Shown piece after piece: positions 36,277 through 46,626 of a DNA stretch of 64,000 bases. The translations under genes were made by a program, and so were the position numbers. Positions within the stretch are counted from its first letter, which is position 1. Every line of letters starts with the position of its first letter. The stretch is from Amycolatopsis sp. QT-25. GTDB taxonomy: Bacteria; Actinomycetota; Actinomycetes; Mycobacteriales; Pseudonocardiaceae. The stretch spans positions 434,001 to 498,000 of the forward strand of contig NZ_CP120210.1 of the NCBI RefSeq assembly GCF_029369745.1. The letters are read 5' to 3'. Below the pieces are notes generated by a model, which was not told where the DNA came from, made no database searches, and was given only the letters and a program-made list of their open reading frames with translations.

Positions 36277-37812
36277 GTGGACGACGAACGCAGGCTCAGC
36301 TTCCCGCAAGCCGCACTGACCGGGCTCCTGGCACTGGCGGCCGCCCTCGGCGTGGGACACCTCATGGCGGGCTTCGTCGGGTACACGGCTTCGCCGTTCG
36401 TCGCGGTGGCGAACTTCGTCATCGACCACAGCCCGCACGCCGTCGTGGCCTGGGCCGAACAGACGCTGGGGACCTGGGACAAGGTCGTCCTCAAGGTCGG
36501 TGTGGCCGTGGTGCTGGTGCTGTTCGCGTTGCTCGCCGGACAGCTCTCCCGCCACAGGCCGTTACCGGGTCAGGTGATCGTCGGCCTGCTTGGCGCGGCG
36601 GGCGTCGCCGCCGTCTTCGTGCGCACCGACCTCGGGCAGATCGCGCTGCTGGCGCCCGTGGCCGCCGTGGTCGCCGGGCTCACCGTGTTCACGTGGCTGC
36701 ACCGGTTCTTCCTGCCGAACGTGCTGTTCGACGTCCGCGAGGGGGAGGGGCCGGACCGGCGGAAGGTGCTGATCACCGGGGCCTCGGTCGTGGCCGGGGC
36801 CGGCGTCGCCGCGCTGACCGGCCAGCTCGTCGGGACCAGGAAGAGCGCGGAGGACTCGCGTGCCGCCGTCGGCAGGCTCGTCGCGGCGAGGACGGCCCCG
36901 CCGATCCCGCCCGACGCGGACTTCGCGAAGCTCGGCACCCCGCCGTATCTCACTCCTCCGAAGGATTTCTACCGGATCGACACGGCGCTGGTGGTTCCGC
37001 AGGTTCGCACCGAGGAGTGGAGCCTGCAGATCCGCGGGATGGTCGATCGCGAAGTCACCTATCGGTATGAAGATCTCCGTTTGCGGCCGCTGATCGAACG
37101 TGACGTCACCCTCTGCTGCGTGTCCAACGAGGTCGGCGGCCCGTACCTCTCCAACGCCCGCTGGATCGGCATCGACCTGCGGGATCTGCTGAACGAAGCG
37201 GGCGTGAAACCCGGCGCCGAGCAGCTGTTCGCGACCAGTGTCGACGGCTGGACCTGCGGAACCCCGGTCGAAGCCGCCCTCGATCCGCGTCGCGGCGCGA
37301 TGCTCGCCCTCGGCATGGACGGCGAGCCGCTCCCGATCGAGCACGGCTTCCCCGCGCGGATCGTGATCCCCGGGCTGTACGGCTACGTGTCCGCCACGAA
37401 ATGGGTGACCGAGCTGGAGATCACCACCTGGGAGGAGCGCCAGGCGTACTGGCTCGACCGGGGCTGGGCCAGGGAAGCACCGGTGAAGACGCAGTCGCGG
37501 ATCGACGCGCCCGGCTCGGCGGTGAACGCGGGCAAGGTCGTGGTGTCCGGGACCGCGTGGGCGCAGCACACCGGCGTCGCGAAGGTCGAGGTCCGGGTCG
37601 ATCAAGGGCCGTGGCAGGAGGCTGTCCTCTCCGCCGAGACGTCGAAGGACACCTGGCGGATGTGGTGGACCGAGGTCGTGCTCCCCGCCGGCCGGCACGA
37701 AATCGCCGTGCGGGCCACCGATCAGGCGGGCCGCACCCAGCCGCAAGAGCGCGCCGGAACCGTTCCCGACGGCGCCACCGGCTGGCACACGGTGTTTTTT
37801 GACGCGCGCTGA
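36277..37812 (+). CDS. Membrane-anchored molybdopterin-dependent oxidoreductase
   Basis: 511 residues, GTG start. Five or six membrane helices in the first 170 residues, with a helix just after RRKVL, place the catalytic part outside. The SUOX/YedY-type molybdopterin domain spans about 200-395, with the probable molybdenum ligand in DVTLCCVSNEVGG (two adjacent Cys) and HGFPARIVIPGLYGYVSATKW. A C-terminal Ig-like dimerisation domain (about 410-505) completes it. Electron partner and substrate unknown. Codon 96 (36562-36564) is the rare TTA. Confidence 0.88.
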   Translation: MDDERRLSFPQAALTGLLALAAALGVGHLMAGFVGYTASPFVAVANFVIDHSPHAVVAWAEQTLGTWDKVVLKVGVAVVLVLFALLAGQLSRHRPLPGQVIVGLLGAAGVAAVFVRTDLGQIALLAPVAAVVAGLTVFTWLHRFFLPNVLFDVREGEGPDRRKVLITGASVVAGAGVAALTGQLVGTRKSAEDSRAAVGRLVAARTAPPIPPDADFAKLGTPPYLTPPKDFYRIDTALVVPQVRTEEWSLQIRGMVDREVTYRYEDLRLRPLIERDVTLCCVSNEVGGPYLSNARWIGIDLRDLLNEAGVKPGAEQLFATSVDGWTCGTPVEAALDPRRGAMLALGMDGEPLPIEHGFPARIVIPGLYGYVSATKWVTELEITTWEERQAYWLDRGWAREAPVKTQSRIDAPGSAVNAGKVVVSGTAWAQHTGVAKVEVRVDQGPWQEAVLSAETSKDTWRMWWTEVVLPAGRHEIAVRATDQAGRTQPQERAGTVPDGATGWHTVFFDAR

Positions 37813-38165
37813 CGCGGTGCCGCAGGTCGGTGACCACAACGGGTCTCCCCAAGGGCGCTCTGCGCCCGGCGGAGACTTCACCTCGCGCGCCTCTTTTGGC
37901 CGGAGGCCACGGAAGCGTTTTGCAGGGCGCCGTCCTGCTCGACGTGAGTTGCTCCGGGTGTGCGCCCTGCGGGACGTTTCCCTCAGCGCGCGACATTGAA
38001 CACAGCTGGACCTGTGACTTTGTGCCTGCGTTCACAAGTGGCTACCGTAGATATGTCGCCTCCGAAAGCGCCCGGCATCGAACCGGACTCAGCGCGGCGG
38101 GTCAAGAGCCGATTTCCGGGTTCGGGCGAATCATGTCGTCAGCAGGACCAGAGGAGCGGACAAGC
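37813..38165. other. 353-base rex leader region
   Basis: No gene is seen. GGGCGC/GCGCCC hairpin-capable sequence lies near 37853-37868, and the Rex operator and promoter lie at 38020-38048. The 5' leader would be about 110 bases long. Confidence 0.5.
38020..38037 (+). promoter_or_regulatory. Rex operator (ROP) with rex promoter
   Basis: TTGTGCCTGCGTTCACAA matches the actinobacterial Rex consensus TTGTGAAnnnnTTCACAA type: both 5-base ends are perfect and the right half is complete. TTGTGC (38020-38025) could be the -35 and TACCGT (38043-38048), 17 bases on, the -10, so bound Rex would block polymerase. This implies autoregulation by NADH/NAD+ ratio. Confidence 0.8.
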
Positions 38166-38993
38166 GTGGTGTCGCAACGAGGCCGGCGCACCCGGGTGAC
38201 ACCGGACGCCGACAACGCGCCCACCGCGGAGATGCCCGCCGTCGAGGCCACCGCCGAACCGGAAGCGGTCCGCGCGAAGTCGATCCCCGAGGCCGCCGTC
38301 GCCCGCCTCGCCGTCTACCTCCGCGTCCTCTCCGGGCTGGCCGAACAGGGCGCGACGACGATCTCCAGCGAGGAACTTTCGCAGGTCGCGGGCGTCAATT
38401 CCGCGAAACTCCGCAAGGACCTGTCCTACCTGGGCTCGTACGGCACCCGCGGCGTCGGCTACGACGTCCAGGTGCTGGTCAGCCAGATCGAGCGGATCCT
38501 CGGCCTGACCCGCAAGCACAAGGTCGCCGTGGTCGGGATCGGCAACCTCGGGCACGCGCTGGCCAACTACGGCGGCTTCCCGGGACGTGGGTTCCCGGTC
38601 GAGGCGCTGTTCGACCTCGACCCGGATCTGGTCGGTGTGCCGGTCGGCGGCCTCCCGGTCTCGCATCTCGACGAGATCCCCAAAGTCTGCGCCGAACGGC
38701 AGATCTCCATCGGCGTCATCGCCACTCCGCCCACCGCCGCGCAGTCGGTCTGTGACCGCCTTGTCGCAGGTGGGGTGCAGTGCATCCTGAATTTCGCCCC
38801 GGTGGTGCTGCAGGTTCCGGCACATATCGAGGTGCGCAAGGTGGATCTCGCGGTCGAACTGCAGATCCTGTCGTTCCACGTCGCTCGCCGCGCCGATCTG
38901 GCCGCTAACGGCAACGGCGGAGGGGACAGTGGCCCCGGAAGCGCCGAGACTGGCAGCGTGAACGGCCACGGTAACGGAATGGTGGTGCGCTGA
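38166..38993 (+). CDS. rex: Redox-sensing transcriptional repressor Rex
   Basis: 275 residues from the GTG at 38166, with GAGGAG (38151-38156) 9 bases upstream; ATG 38133 is a longer alternative without a ribosome site. Winged helix with [33 protein letters not shown], then a Rossmann domain with [19 protein letters not shown] and [19 protein letters not shown]. Rex binds DNA when NADH is low and releases when it is high. A Gly/Asn-rich tail follows the usual end. hemA starts 2 bases after the stop, so haem synthesis is probably under Rex control, as in Streptomyces. Confidence 0.95.
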   Translation: MVSQRGRRTRVTPDADNAPTAEMPAVEATAEPEAVRAKSIPEAAVARLAVYLRVLSGLAEQGATTISSEELSQVAGVNSAKLRKDLSYLGSYGTRGVGYDVQVLVSQIERILGLTRKHKVAVVGIGNLGHALANYGGFPGRGFPVEALFDLDPDLVGVPVGGLPVSHLDEIPKVCAERQISIGVIATPPTAAQSVCDRLVAGGVQCILNFAPVVLQVPAHIEVRKVDLAVELQILSFHVARRADLAANGNGGGDSGPGSAETGSVNGHGNGMVVR

Positions 38994-38994
38994 A

Positions 38995-40392
38995 ATGAGC
39001 GTGTTGGCGGTCGGGCTCTCGCACCGCAGTGCCGAGCTGAACACTTTGGAACGGGTCGCGGTCCCCGCGACCGACGTGACCAAGGTGCTCCACGAACTGC
39101 AGCAGGCCGAACACGTCAGCGAGGCGATCCTCGTCTCGACCTGCAATCGTATCGAGGTCTACGCCGTCGTCGAGACCTTCCACGGCGGCCTGAACGACGT
39201 CTCCGACGTCCTCGCCCGCCAAGCCGGGATGCGGCCCGCGGACCTCTACGACTCGCTGTACGTGCACTACGCGGGCGCCGCGATCGAGCATCTGTTCTCG
39301 GTCACCTCCGGCCTGGACTCGATGGTCGTCGGCGAGACGCAGATCCTCGGCCAGATCCGATCCTCCTACGCCACCGCGCGCGAGGCGGGCACCGTCGGCC
39401 GCACCCTGCACGAGCTGATCCAGACCACGCTGCGGGTCGGCAAACGCGTCCACACCGAGACCGGGCTCGACCAGCTCGGCGCGTCGGTCGTCTCCGAGGC
39501 GCTGGCCGCGGCCGGGGACATCGCGGGCAAACACGCGCTGATCGTCGGCGCCGGTTCGATGGGCGCGCTGACCGCTTCCCAGCTGCGCAAGTCCGGGATC
39601 GGCGAGATCACCATCGCCAACCGCACCGAGGCACGGGCCGCCCGCCTCGCCGCCGCGAGCGTCGAGCAGGGAGTGCCCGCGAAGGCCGTCCAGATGAGCG
39701 GGATCGCGGACGCGGTCGCCGAGGCGGACGTCGTCGTCTGCTGCACCGGCGCGCAGGCCGCGGTGTTCACCACCGAGCACGTCCCGGCCCGCGCCGGACG
39801 CCCGCTGGTCGTCTGCGACCTCGGCCTCCCGCGCGACGTCGAGCACGAGGTCGCCGAACTGGCCGACGTCACCGTGGTCGATCTGGAGACCATCCAGCGC
39901 CGCATGCGCGACAAGGGCACCCCGACCACCGAACGGCAGACCGCGAAGGCCACCGGCATCGTGCTCGACGAGGTGCGCGAGTACCTCGCCGGGCAGCGCA
40001 GCGCCGAGGTCACCCCGACCGTGACGGCGCTGCGGCGCCGGGCGGCCGAGGTGGTCGACGCCGAACTGCTGCGGCTGGACAACCGCCTGCCGGACCTCGA
40101 AGCCGGGGTTCGCGAGGAGGTCGGCCGCACGGTCCGCCGAGTGGTCGACAAGCTGCTCCACGCGCCGACGGTGCGGGTCAAGCAGCTCGCCGCCGAGACG
40201 GCCGAGACCGATTACGCCAACGCGCTGCGCGAACTGTTCTGCCTCGACCCGCAGGCACCCGCCGCGGTGACGAGTCCTACCGCACCAAAGGGTGACGGTG
40301 GCGAACGCGGTCCGATCCCGCCTTCGGGAAACGAGCCGTCGCGCGCGCTTCGGCCGGGGGCCCCGCCATCGCGACGGCGGGGCGCCGAGTAA
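38995..40392 (+). CDS. hemA: Glutamyl-tRNA reductase
   Basis: 465 residues. Catalytic Cys50 in [34 protein letters not shown]-binding [20 protein letters not shown]; dimerisation domain with [15 protein letters not shown]. It reduces Glu-tRNA to glutamate-1-semialdehyde, the first step of C5 haem synthesis. The final 45 residues ([17 protein letters not shown]...) are low complexity, beyond the normal end near ELFCLDP, and are encoded across a GC hairpin (about 40359-40383). It ends 87 bases before hemC. Confidence 0.96.
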   Translation: MSVLAVGLSHRSAELNTLERVAVPATDVTKVLHELQQAEHVSEAILVSTCNRIEVYAVVETFHGGLNDVSDVLARQAGMRPADLYDSLYVHYAGAAIEHLFSVTSGLDSMVVGETQILGQIRSSYATAREAGTVGRTLHELIQTTLRVGKRVHTETGLDQLGASVVSEALAAAGDIAGKHALIVGAGSMGALTASQLRKSGIGEITIANRTEARAARLAAASVEQGVPAKAVQMSGIADAVAEADVVVCCTGAQAAVFTTEHVPARAGRPLVVCDLGLPRDVEHEVAELADVTVVDLETIQRRMRDKGTPTTERQTAKATGIVLDEVREYLAGQRSAEVTPTVTALRRRAAEVVDAELLRLDNRLPDLEAGVREEVGRTVRRVVDKLLHAPTVRVKQLAAETAETDYANALRELFCLDPQAPAAVTSPTAPKGDGGERGPIPPSGNEPSRALRPGAPPSRRRGAE

Positions 40393-40479
40393 TGACAAGC
40401 GAGTTCCAAGAGCAGGGGCGCCCTGGTGGCGCGATCGCGGTCGCGCGCCGCACCGCGAAAAAGGACGAGTGATCATCCA

Positions 40480-41427
40480 GTGAGCAGAGTCATCCGCATC
40501 GGGACGCGCGGCAGCAAACTCGCCCTCGCGCAGACCGGCACCATCGCCGACGCGTTGCGCGCCACCGGCGCCGAGGTCGAGCTCGTCACCGTGACGACGC
40601 CCGGCGACAAGTCGTCCGCGCCGATCCCGACGATCGGGGTCGGCGTCTTCACTTCCGCGCTGCGCGAAGCCTTGCTGCGCGAGGAAGTCGACGTCATCGT
40701 GCACTCGTACAAGGATCTCCCGACCAAGCCGGAGCCGGGCATCACGCTCGCCGCCGTGCCGCCCCGCGAGGACCCGCGTGACGCGTTGATCGCCCGTGAC
40801 GGGCTGACTCTGGGCGAGCTGCCGCCGGGTTCGACCGTCGGCACCGGCTCGCCGCGGCGCACCGCGCAACTGCGCGCGCTCGGTCTCGGTTTGGAAATCG
40901 TGCCGATCCGAGGCAATATCGACACCCGCATGCGCAAGGTGACCGACGGAGAGCTCGACGCCGTCGTCCTGGCGCGTGCCGGACTGGCCAGGATCGGCCG
41001 GGCGGAGGAGATCACCGAGACCCTCGACCCGATCCAGATGCTGCCCGCGCCCGCGCAGGGCGCGCTGGCGGTGGAGTGCCGGACCGGCGACGTGGACATC
41101 GAGCACCTGCTCGGGGCATGCGTCGACGACGAAGGCACCCGCGCCGTGGCGACCGCCGAGCGGGCGTTGCTCGCGGCGCTGGAAGCCGGGTGCAGCGCAC
41201 CGGTCGGGGCGCTGGCGGAGATCGTCGAAGACCTGGACGCCGAAGGACGGGTCGTCGAGCGGATCTCGCTGCGGGGCACCGCCGCCGTCGAAGAGGACGG
41301 GAACACGGTCGACATGGTGCGCGCTTCCGCGCTCGCCGACTTCCGCGATGCTGAACAACTCGGCCGGACACTGGCCGCCGAACTGCTCGACCTGGGGGCC
41401 GGCGCACTGTCCGGCCCCGTCCAGTGA
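40480..41427 (+). CDS. hemC: Hydroxymethylbilane synthase
   Basis: 315 residues from the GTG at 40480. Signatures [47 protein letters not shown], and the dipyrromethane cofactor Cys238 in [11 protein letters not shown]. It joins four porphobilinogen molecules into hydroxymethylbilane. A purine-rich AAAAAGGACGAG lies 11-20 bases upstream. Followed by hemD after 60 bases. Confidence 0.96.
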   Translation: MSRVIRIGTRGSKLALAQTGTIADALRATGAEVELVTVTTPGDKSSAPIPTIGVGVFTSALREALLREEVDVIVHSYKDLPTKPEPGITLAAVPPREDPRDALIARDGLTLGELPPGSTVGTGSPRRTAQLRALGLGLEIVPIRGNIDTRMRKVTDGELDAVVLARAGLARIGRAEEITETLDPIQMLPAPAQGALAVECRTGDVDIEHLLGACVDDEGTRAVATAERALLAALEAGCSAPVGALAEIVEDLDAEGRVVERISLRGTAAVEEDGNTVDMVRASALADFRDAEQLGRTLAAELLDLGAGALSGPVQ

Positions 41428-41487
41428 GTCAGAACGTCGAAGGTAGGGCCGCGCTCGACTGCGGCCGCTCAAGAGGAGAACGCACAG

Positions 41488-43020
41488 ATGACCCCCGCGC
41501 GTAAGACCACCGGGCGAGTCGCCTTCGTGGGCTCGGGCCCCGGTGACGCCGGTCTGCTGACCGTCCGCGCTCAGGAGCTGCTCGCCAAGGCCGAGGTCGT
41601 GGTGACCGACCCGGACGTCCCTTCGGGCGTCTTGGCTTTCACCGCCGAAGGCGCCGAAGTGCGCCCCGCCGTCGGCGAGGCCACTGAGGTCGCCAAGGAC
41701 CTGGTGAACGAGGCCAAGGCCGGACGGCTGGTGCTCCGGCTGATCGCCGGTGACCCGCTGACCCAGCCCGCCGTCGTCGCCGAGGTGCAGGCCGTTTCCC
41801 GGACCAGCGCCGTGTTCGACATCATCCCGGGCGTCTCGCCCGGCGCGGCCGTCCCGGCGTACGCCGGTGTCGCGCTCGGCGGGACGCACACCGAGGTCGA
41901 CGTCCGCGGCGACGTCGACTGGGCCGCGCTGGCCGCCACCCCCGGCCCGATCGTGCTGCACGCGACGTCGGCGCACCTGGCCGAGGCCGCGTCCGCGCTG
42001 ACCGAGCACGGGCTGGCGCCGACCACCCCGGTCGCGGTGACCTCCAACGGCACCATCAACACCCAGCGCACCCTGGACACCACGCTGGCCACCGTCGCGA
42101 ACGAAGCGGGCGAGCTCGTCGGCCCGCTCATCGTGACCATCGGCCAGGCCGTCGGCCAGCGCTCGAAGCTGTCGTGGTGGGAGTCGCGCGCGCTGTACGG
42201 CTGGAAGGTCCTGGTGCCGCGCACCAAGGAGCAGGCCGGTGAGATGGCGGAGCGGCTTCGCGGCCACGGCGCCACCTCGCACGAGGTCCCGACCATCTCG
42301 GTCGAGCCGCCGCGCAGCCCCGCGCAGATGGAGCGTTCGGTCAAGGGGCTCGTCGACGGCCGCTACCAGTGGATCGTCTTCACCTCGACCAACGCCGTCC
42401 GCGCGGTGTGGGAGAAGTTCGAGGAGTTCGGGCTCGACGCCCGTGCCTTCTCCGGCGTGAAGATCGCCTGCGTCGGCGAATCGACCGCCGCGAAGGTGCG
42501 CTCCTTCGGCATCATCCCCGAGCTGATCCCGGAAGGTGAGCAGTCCTCGGAGGGTCTCCTCGCCGAGTTCCCGCCGTACGACGACGTCCTCGACCCCGTC
42601 GACCGTGTGCTGCTGCCGCGGGCGGACATCGCCACCGAGACTCTTTCGGCCGGCCTGCGTGAACGCGGCTGGGAGATCGACGACGTGACCGCGTACCGCA
42701 CGGTGCGTGCCGCGCCGCCGCCCGCCGAGACCCGCGAGATGATCAAGACCGGCGGTTTCGACGCGGTCTGCTTCACCTCGTCCTCGACCGTGCGGAACCT
42801 CGTCGGCATCGCCGGCAAGCCGCACACCCGCACGCTGGTCGCGTGCATCGGCCCGAAGACCGCGGAGACCGCCGTGGAGTTCGGGTTGCGGGTCGACGTC
42901 CAGCCGGAGAAGGCCGACGTCCCCCACCTGGTCGACGCGCTCGCCGAGCACGCCGCCCGGCTTCGCGCCGAAGGTGCGCTCCCGCCGCCTCGCAAGGCGA
43001 AGCGGGCCCGCCGGTCCTGA
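41488..43020 (+). CDS. hemD: HemD fused to a degenerate uroporphyrinogen-III methyltransferase-like domain
   Basis: 510 residues. N-terminal tetrapyrrole methylase fold (about 8-240) with VAFVGSGPGDAGLLTVRA and IIPGVSPGAAVPAYAGV; the SUMT substrate motif usually RLKGGDPxxFGRGGEE reads RLIAGDPLTQPAVVAEV, so methyltransferase activity is doubtful. C-terminal uroporphyrinogen-III synthase (about 243-500) with VPRTKEQAGEMAERLRGHG and FTSTNAVRAVWEKF. It should cyclise hydroxymethylbilane. The same fusion and motif change occur in other actinobacteria. A strong terminator follows. Confidence 0.93.
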   Translation: MTPARKTTGRVAFVGSGPGDAGLLTVRAQELLAKAEVVVTDPDVPSGVLAFTAEGAEVRPAVGEATEVAKDLVNEAKAGRLVLRLIAGDPLTQPAVVAEVQAVSRTSAVFDIIPGVSPGAAVPAYAGVALGGTHTEVDVRGDVDWAALAATPGPIVLHATSAHLAEAASALTEHGLAPTTPVAVTSNGTINTQRTLDTTLATVANEAGELVGPLIVTIGQAVGQRSKLSWWESRALYGWKVLVPRTKEQAGEMAERLRGHGATSHEVPTISVEPPRSPAQMERSVKGLVDGRYQWIVFTSTNAVRAVWEKFEEFGLDARAFSGVKIACVGESTAAKVRSFGIIPELIPEGEQSSEGLLAEFPPYDDVLDPVDRVLLPRADIATETLSAGLRERGWEIDDVTAYRTVRAAPPPAETREMIKTGGFDAVCFTSSSTVRNLVGIAGKPHTRTLVACIGPKTAETAVEFGLRVDVQPEKADVPHLVDALAEHAARLRAEGALPPPRKAKRARRS

Positions 43021-43036
43021 CCTTTCGCAGGCCGAG

Positions 43037-43082
43037 AACGCCCCCTCACTCCCGCGGTTCTCGCGGGGGGAGGGGGCGTTTT
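43037..43082 (+). terminator. Intrinsic terminator of the rex-hem operon
   Basis: AACGCCCCC...GGGGGCGTT outer stem plus an inner CCCGCG/CGCGGG stem, ending TTTT. It starts 17 bases after hemD. It is among the few terminators here with a T-tract. Confidence 0.88.
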
Positions 43083-43164
43083 CATGCCCTGATGAAACCT
43101 CGGCGGCCGGGCGGCGGCAGACGCTAGCGTCGGGTATCCACCGGACAAACACTGGGGAGTGATC

Positions 43165-43551
43165 ATGAAGTCACTGGTTCACGCCGCGCGGATCGGTACC
43201 GCTGTCGGGGTTTTCGCCCTCGGTTTCGTCGGTCTCGCGGGCAACGCCGCCGCGGTGCCGTCCACCTCGTTCGAAGTCTGCAGTCCGCTCGGTTGCGCGG
43301 TACAGAGCGTGCGGGGGGCAGCCGAGAACGTCGGAGGTCGCATCCGGGTGGTGGCGACCGTCTCCGACAGCGCGCCCGCCGACACGCTGATCGCGCGGTT
43401 CGTCTTCACCGGTTCGACCACGGAGGTCCAGAACGTCCTCGTCGACGACGACACACGGACCGTCACCTTCACGTCCGGGGCCTTCCAGACGAACCTGACC
43501 GTGTCGGCCTGTGGTGGCGGCGGGTGCACCACGAAGCCCATTCCGCTGTAA
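43165..43551 (+). CDS. Small secreted protein, function unknown
   Basis: 128 residues from the ATG at 43165 (GGGGAG at 43154-43159). Signal peptide with cleavage after GNAAA (about residue 28). The mature 100 residues contain four cysteines, in CSPLGC and CGGGGC, and a beta-rich profile. It resembles small secreted proteins common in Pseudonocardiales; no motif gives a function. Confidence 0.75.
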   Translation: MKSLVHAARIGTAVGVFALGFVGLAGNAAAVPSTSFEVCSPLGCAVQSVRGAAENVGGRIRVVATVSDSAPADTLIARFVFTGSTTEVQNVLVDDDTRTVTFTSGAFQTNLTVSACGGGGCTTKPIPL

Positions 43552-43562
43552 GGCCACGATGA

Positions 43563-43619
43563 AGTACATGGAGGACCCCTTCCTGTACCCAGGCGCAAGG
43601 ATGGGGTCCTTCATGTACT
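43563..43619. repeat. Long palindrome with ATGAAGGACC-type arms
   Basis: 22-base arms (AGTACATGGAGGACCCCTTC...) pairing at 20 of 22 positions, loop 13 bases. The arms resemble family B (ATGAAGGGGCC) in part. It lies between two convergent genes. Confidence 0.75.
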
Positions 43620-43672
43620 GAAAAGGCGTGAAGGCCGCGTGTCCCGGCGTGGGGTGGCCATTCACGAGCGGT

Positions 43673-44959
43673 TCAACTGAAGAACTTCACGACCTCCGTG
43701 TACGCCAGGTACGCGAACATCGCCAGGCAGATGCCCAGCAGTCCGTTCGAGAGCCACCGTGAACGGCCCTCCCGCGGCACCCGTGAGGTGTTCAGCAGCA
43801 CCAGCAGGGTCGCCGCCAGGAACGGCATGAACAACGCGCCCAGCACGCCGTAGATCACGGTGAGCTGGAAGGGCTGGTCGAGGAACAGCAACGCCATCGG
43901 CGGGAAGGTCAGCCACAGGACGTACCCGCGGTACGCGACGCTGCGCTCTCCGGCCTTCTTCTCGTACTCCTCAACGCTTTCCGTCGTGTTCGCGGGAAGC
44001 CGCAGAATGCGCCACCAGTCCGCGAAGAGCAGGCTCACGCCGTGCCAGACGCCGATCACCGACGTGAACGAGACCGCGAAGAAACCGATGAGGAACGGGA
44101 TCCGCGCCCACTGCCCGTAATCCGCGGCGAGGGTGTCGCCGAGGAACAACAGGCCCTTGTCGCCGGAGATGACCTTCTGGCCCAGCAGCAGTTCCGCACC
44201 GACGATCAGCATCGCGAGCACGAAGATCCCGGTCATGACGTAGCCGGCGGCGTTGTCGGTGCGCATGATCGGCAGCCACTTCGCCGAGCGCCAGCCCTTC
44301 GCGAGCGTCCAGTAGCCGTATGCCGCCAGGGTGATCGTGCCGCCGACGCCACCGACCAGGCCGAGGACGTAGACGAGCGAGCCGTCGGGCAGGGTCGGGA
44401 CGGCGCCCTTGACCAGTGCGGTGAAGTTCGGCACGACGAGGATGGCGGTCCCGACCACGGTCACGAACATGACCCCGGTGAGCACCGTCATCAGTTTCTC
44501 GATGATCGCGTAGCGCCCGAACCACACCAGCGCGAAGCCGAGCAGGCCGCAGAGCATCGCCCAGTACCGCACCGAAAGCGCGGGGAAGAGCGCGTTCAGC
44601 GGCAGGCCCGACGCGGACATCGCGGTGGCGCCGTAGACGAAGCCCCAGATCACCGCGTAGATCCCGAAATAGATCAGCGCCCAGATCCCCAGCGTCCGCC
44701 AGCCTGCCAGGATCGTCCGGCCCGAGGTCAGATGCCAGCGGCCGACGGCTTCGGCCAGCGCGAGTTTGAAGATCGTGCCGACGAGTACCGCCCACAGCAG
44801 CGTGTACCCGAAGCGCGATCCGGCCACCATCGTCGCGACGAGGTCGCCCGCGCCGACCCCGGTCGCCGCGGCCATGATCCCTGGCCCGACCTGGCGCAGC
44901 CGTGCGCGCCGGCCGACGGGCGGTTCTTCCGGTCGGCCGGTCACCGTTGCACTCGACAT
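43673..44959 (-). CDS. Nramp-related membrane transporter without DPGN/MPH motifs
   Basis: 428 residues, 11 or so membrane helices, start ATG 44959. The whole length follows the Nramp fold: [20 protein letters not shown] (helix 1) and [12 protein letters not shown], helix 6 [18 protein letters not shown]. But the helix-1 metal motif DPGN is replaced by GAGD (36-39), and helix-6 MPH by TLA (210-212). These residues bind Mn/Fe in known Nramps. Transport of another substrate, or Mg/Al-type or proton-only activity, is possible. Divergent from hemB, whose start is 134 bases away. Confidence 0.85.
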   Translation of the reverse strand: MSSATVTGRPEEPPVGRRARLRQVGPGIMAAATGVGAGDLVATMVAGSRFGYTLLWAVLVGTIFKLALAEAVGRWHLTSGRTILAGWRTLGIWALIYFGIYAVIWGFVYGATAMSASGLPLNALFPALSVRYWAMLCGLLGFALVWFGRYAIIEKLMTVLTGVMFVTVVGTAILVVPNFTALVKGAVPTLPDGSLVYVLGLVGGVGGTITLAAYGYWTLAKGWRSAKWLPIMRTDNAAGYVMTGIFVLAMLIVGAELLLGQKVISGDKGLLFLGDTLAADYGQWARIPFLIGFFAVSFTSVIGVWHGVSLLFADWWRILRLPANTTESVEEYEKKAGERSVAYRGYVLWLTFPPMALLFLDQPFQLTVIYGVLGALFMPFLAATLLVLLNTSRVPREGRSRWLSNGLLGICLAMFAYLAYTEVVKFFS

Positions 44960-45092
44960 GCCGGGAAAGGTAACCCACGTCACACGGCGGAGGAATCGGG
45001 CGAAGCCGGCTTTTAACCGTCCCTTAGGGAAGGTGCGCCCGTGCGGCCCAACGAGGTTGCGGACCGCGTCTCGAGCGGGCGGGAGTACCGTC

Positions 45093-46070
45093 GTGAGGGT
45101 GTTTCCCGAACATCGTCCCCGCAGGCTCCGTACTACTCCGGCCATGCGCAGGCTGGTCGGTGAGACGACGCTGCGGCCACGTCAGCTGATCCTCCCGATG
45201 TTCGTGGCGGAGGGCATCGACACGCCGCGCCCGATCGCGAGCATGCCCGGCGTCGTCCAGCACACCCGCGACACGCTGCGCAAAGCCGCCGTCGACGCGG
45301 TCGGCGCCGGGGTCGGCGGCCTCATGCTGTTCGGGATCCCGAAGACGCGGGACGCCCAGGGCTCCGGCGCGATCGACCCGAACGGCATCCTCAACGTCGC
45401 CCTGCGTGACCTGAAGGCCGAACTCGGCGACGCGACGGTCCTGATGGCGGACACGTGTCTCGACGAGTTCACCGACCACGGCCACTGCGGCGTACTCGAC
45501 GCGGACGGCGGTGTCGACAACGACGCGACCCTGCGCGTGTACGCGGAAATGGCGCTGGCGCAGGCGGAAGCGGGCGCGCATCTGCTCGGGCCCAGCGGCA
45601 TGATGGACGGCCAGGTCGGTGTCGTCCGCGCCGCGCTCGACCGCGCCGGGCGCACGGACACCGGCATCCTCGCCTACTCGGCGAAGTTCGCCAGCGCTTT
45701 CTACGGGCCCTTCCGTGAGGCCGTCGACTCGCAGCTGAAGGGCGACCGGAAGACCTACCAGCAGGATCCGGGCAACGTGCGTGAAGCGTTGCGCGAGATC
45801 GAGCTGGACATCGCCGAGGGGGCCGACTTGATCATGGTCAAACCCGCGCTGTCCTATTTGGACGTCATCAGGGCGGCCGCCGAGGCGTCGCCGGTCCCCG
45901 TGGCGGCGTACAACATCTCGGGTGAGTACGCGATGGTCGAGGCCGCCGCGGCGAACGGCTGGCTGGAGCGCGAGCGCACGATCCTCGAGGTGCTGACCTC
46001 GATCCGCCGAGCGGGAGCGGACACGATCCTCACCTACTGGGCCGCCGAAGCCGCCGGTTGGCTGGACTAG
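45093..46070 (+). CDS. hemB: Delta-aminolevulinic acid dehydratase (porphobilinogen synthase)
   Basis: 325 residues from the GTG at 45093 (GGAG 7 bases upstream); GTG 45099, 7 bases after TACCGT, would be a leaderless start. Schiff-base lysines are K198 in [16 protein letters not shown] and K250 in [10 protein letters not shown]. The metal region is [18 protein letters not shown], with two cysteines and His, the zinc-type site. It condenses two ALA molecules to porphobilinogen. It is separated from the hemA-hemC-hemD genes by 2 kb, including the Nramp-like gene. Confidence 0.95.
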   Translation: MRVFPEHRPRRLRTTPAMRRLVGETTLRPRQLILPMFVAEGIDTPRPIASMPGVVQHTRDTLRKAAVDAVGAGVGGLMLFGIPKTRDAQGSGAIDPNGILNVALRDLKAELGDATVLMADTCLDEFTDHGHCGVLDADGGVDNDATLRVYAEMALAQAEAGAHLLGPSGMMDGQVGVVRAALDRAGRTDTGILAYSAKFASAFYGPFREAVDSQLKGDRKTYQQDPGNVREALREIELDIAEGADLIMVKPALSYLDVIRAAAEASPVPVAAYNISGEYAMVEAAAANGWLERERTILEVLTSIRRAGADTILTYWAAEAAGWLD

Positions 46071-46080
46071 GCTGCCTCGC

Positions 46081-46626
46081 GTGAGCGACAGCGAAACCGG
46101 CGAAACGGACGACGAGCGCCGCAGGCGGGGACGGGCGCCCGACCCGATCCTGCCTGGTCAGGAAGCGCCGAAGCACGTCGTGCCGAAGCCCGTCGCCATC
46201 TCGTTCTGGTTGTGGATCGCGGCCGGTCTCACCCTGATCGCCGGGCCCGCCTACCTGTGGATCGGCAGGCAGACGGTGATCGACACGTACCTCAAGCAGA
46301 ACGCCGAACAGCGGGACCCCGGGCTGAGGGTCGATCCGGCGCGGATCGTCGACGGCGTGGACGGGCTGATCCTGAACCTGTTCGTCGGCGCGATCACGTT
46401 CGCCGTGCTGTTCGCCATTTTCGCCTACAAGGCCCGCGAGGGAACGCGTTCGGCCAGGGCCGTGCTGACCGGCCTCGCGGTCTTCCTCGCCCTCGTCGGA
46501 CTCTTCGTCCTCGGTGGTGCCCTGTTCGTCGTCATCGCCACCCTGATCGCGGTGATCGCGCTGATCCTGATGTACCTGCCCAGCGTCGCCGACTACTACC
46601 CGAAGGTCGGGCGCAAACTGCCATGA
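46081..46626 (+). CDS. Conserved membrane protein
   Basis: 181 residues, GTG start. A charged N-terminus (about 35 residues) is followed by four membrane helices (about 39-60, 93-115, 124-143, 145-168). Function unknown; genes of this kind follow hemB in related actinobacteria. TAGGCT (46068-46073), which contains the hemB stop codon TAG, ends 7 bases before the start, giving a likely leaderless internal promoter. The stop overlaps the next start (ATGA). Confidence 0.82.
   Translation: MSDSETGETDDERRRRGRAPDPILPGQEAPKHVVPKPVAISFWLWIAAGLTLIAGPAYLWIGRQTVIDTYLKQNAEQRDPGLRVDPARIVDGVDGLILNLFVGAITFAVLFAIFAYKAREGTRSARAVLTGLAVFLALVGLFVLGGALFVVIATLIAVIALILMYLPSVADYYPKVGRKLP

Noticed and set aside
38905-43152. 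A 1415-residue open frame on the minus strand across hemA-hemC-hemD
   Set aside because: It is a high-GC shadow of the three well-identified hem genes, with low-complexity Arg/Gly/Asp content and no domain.
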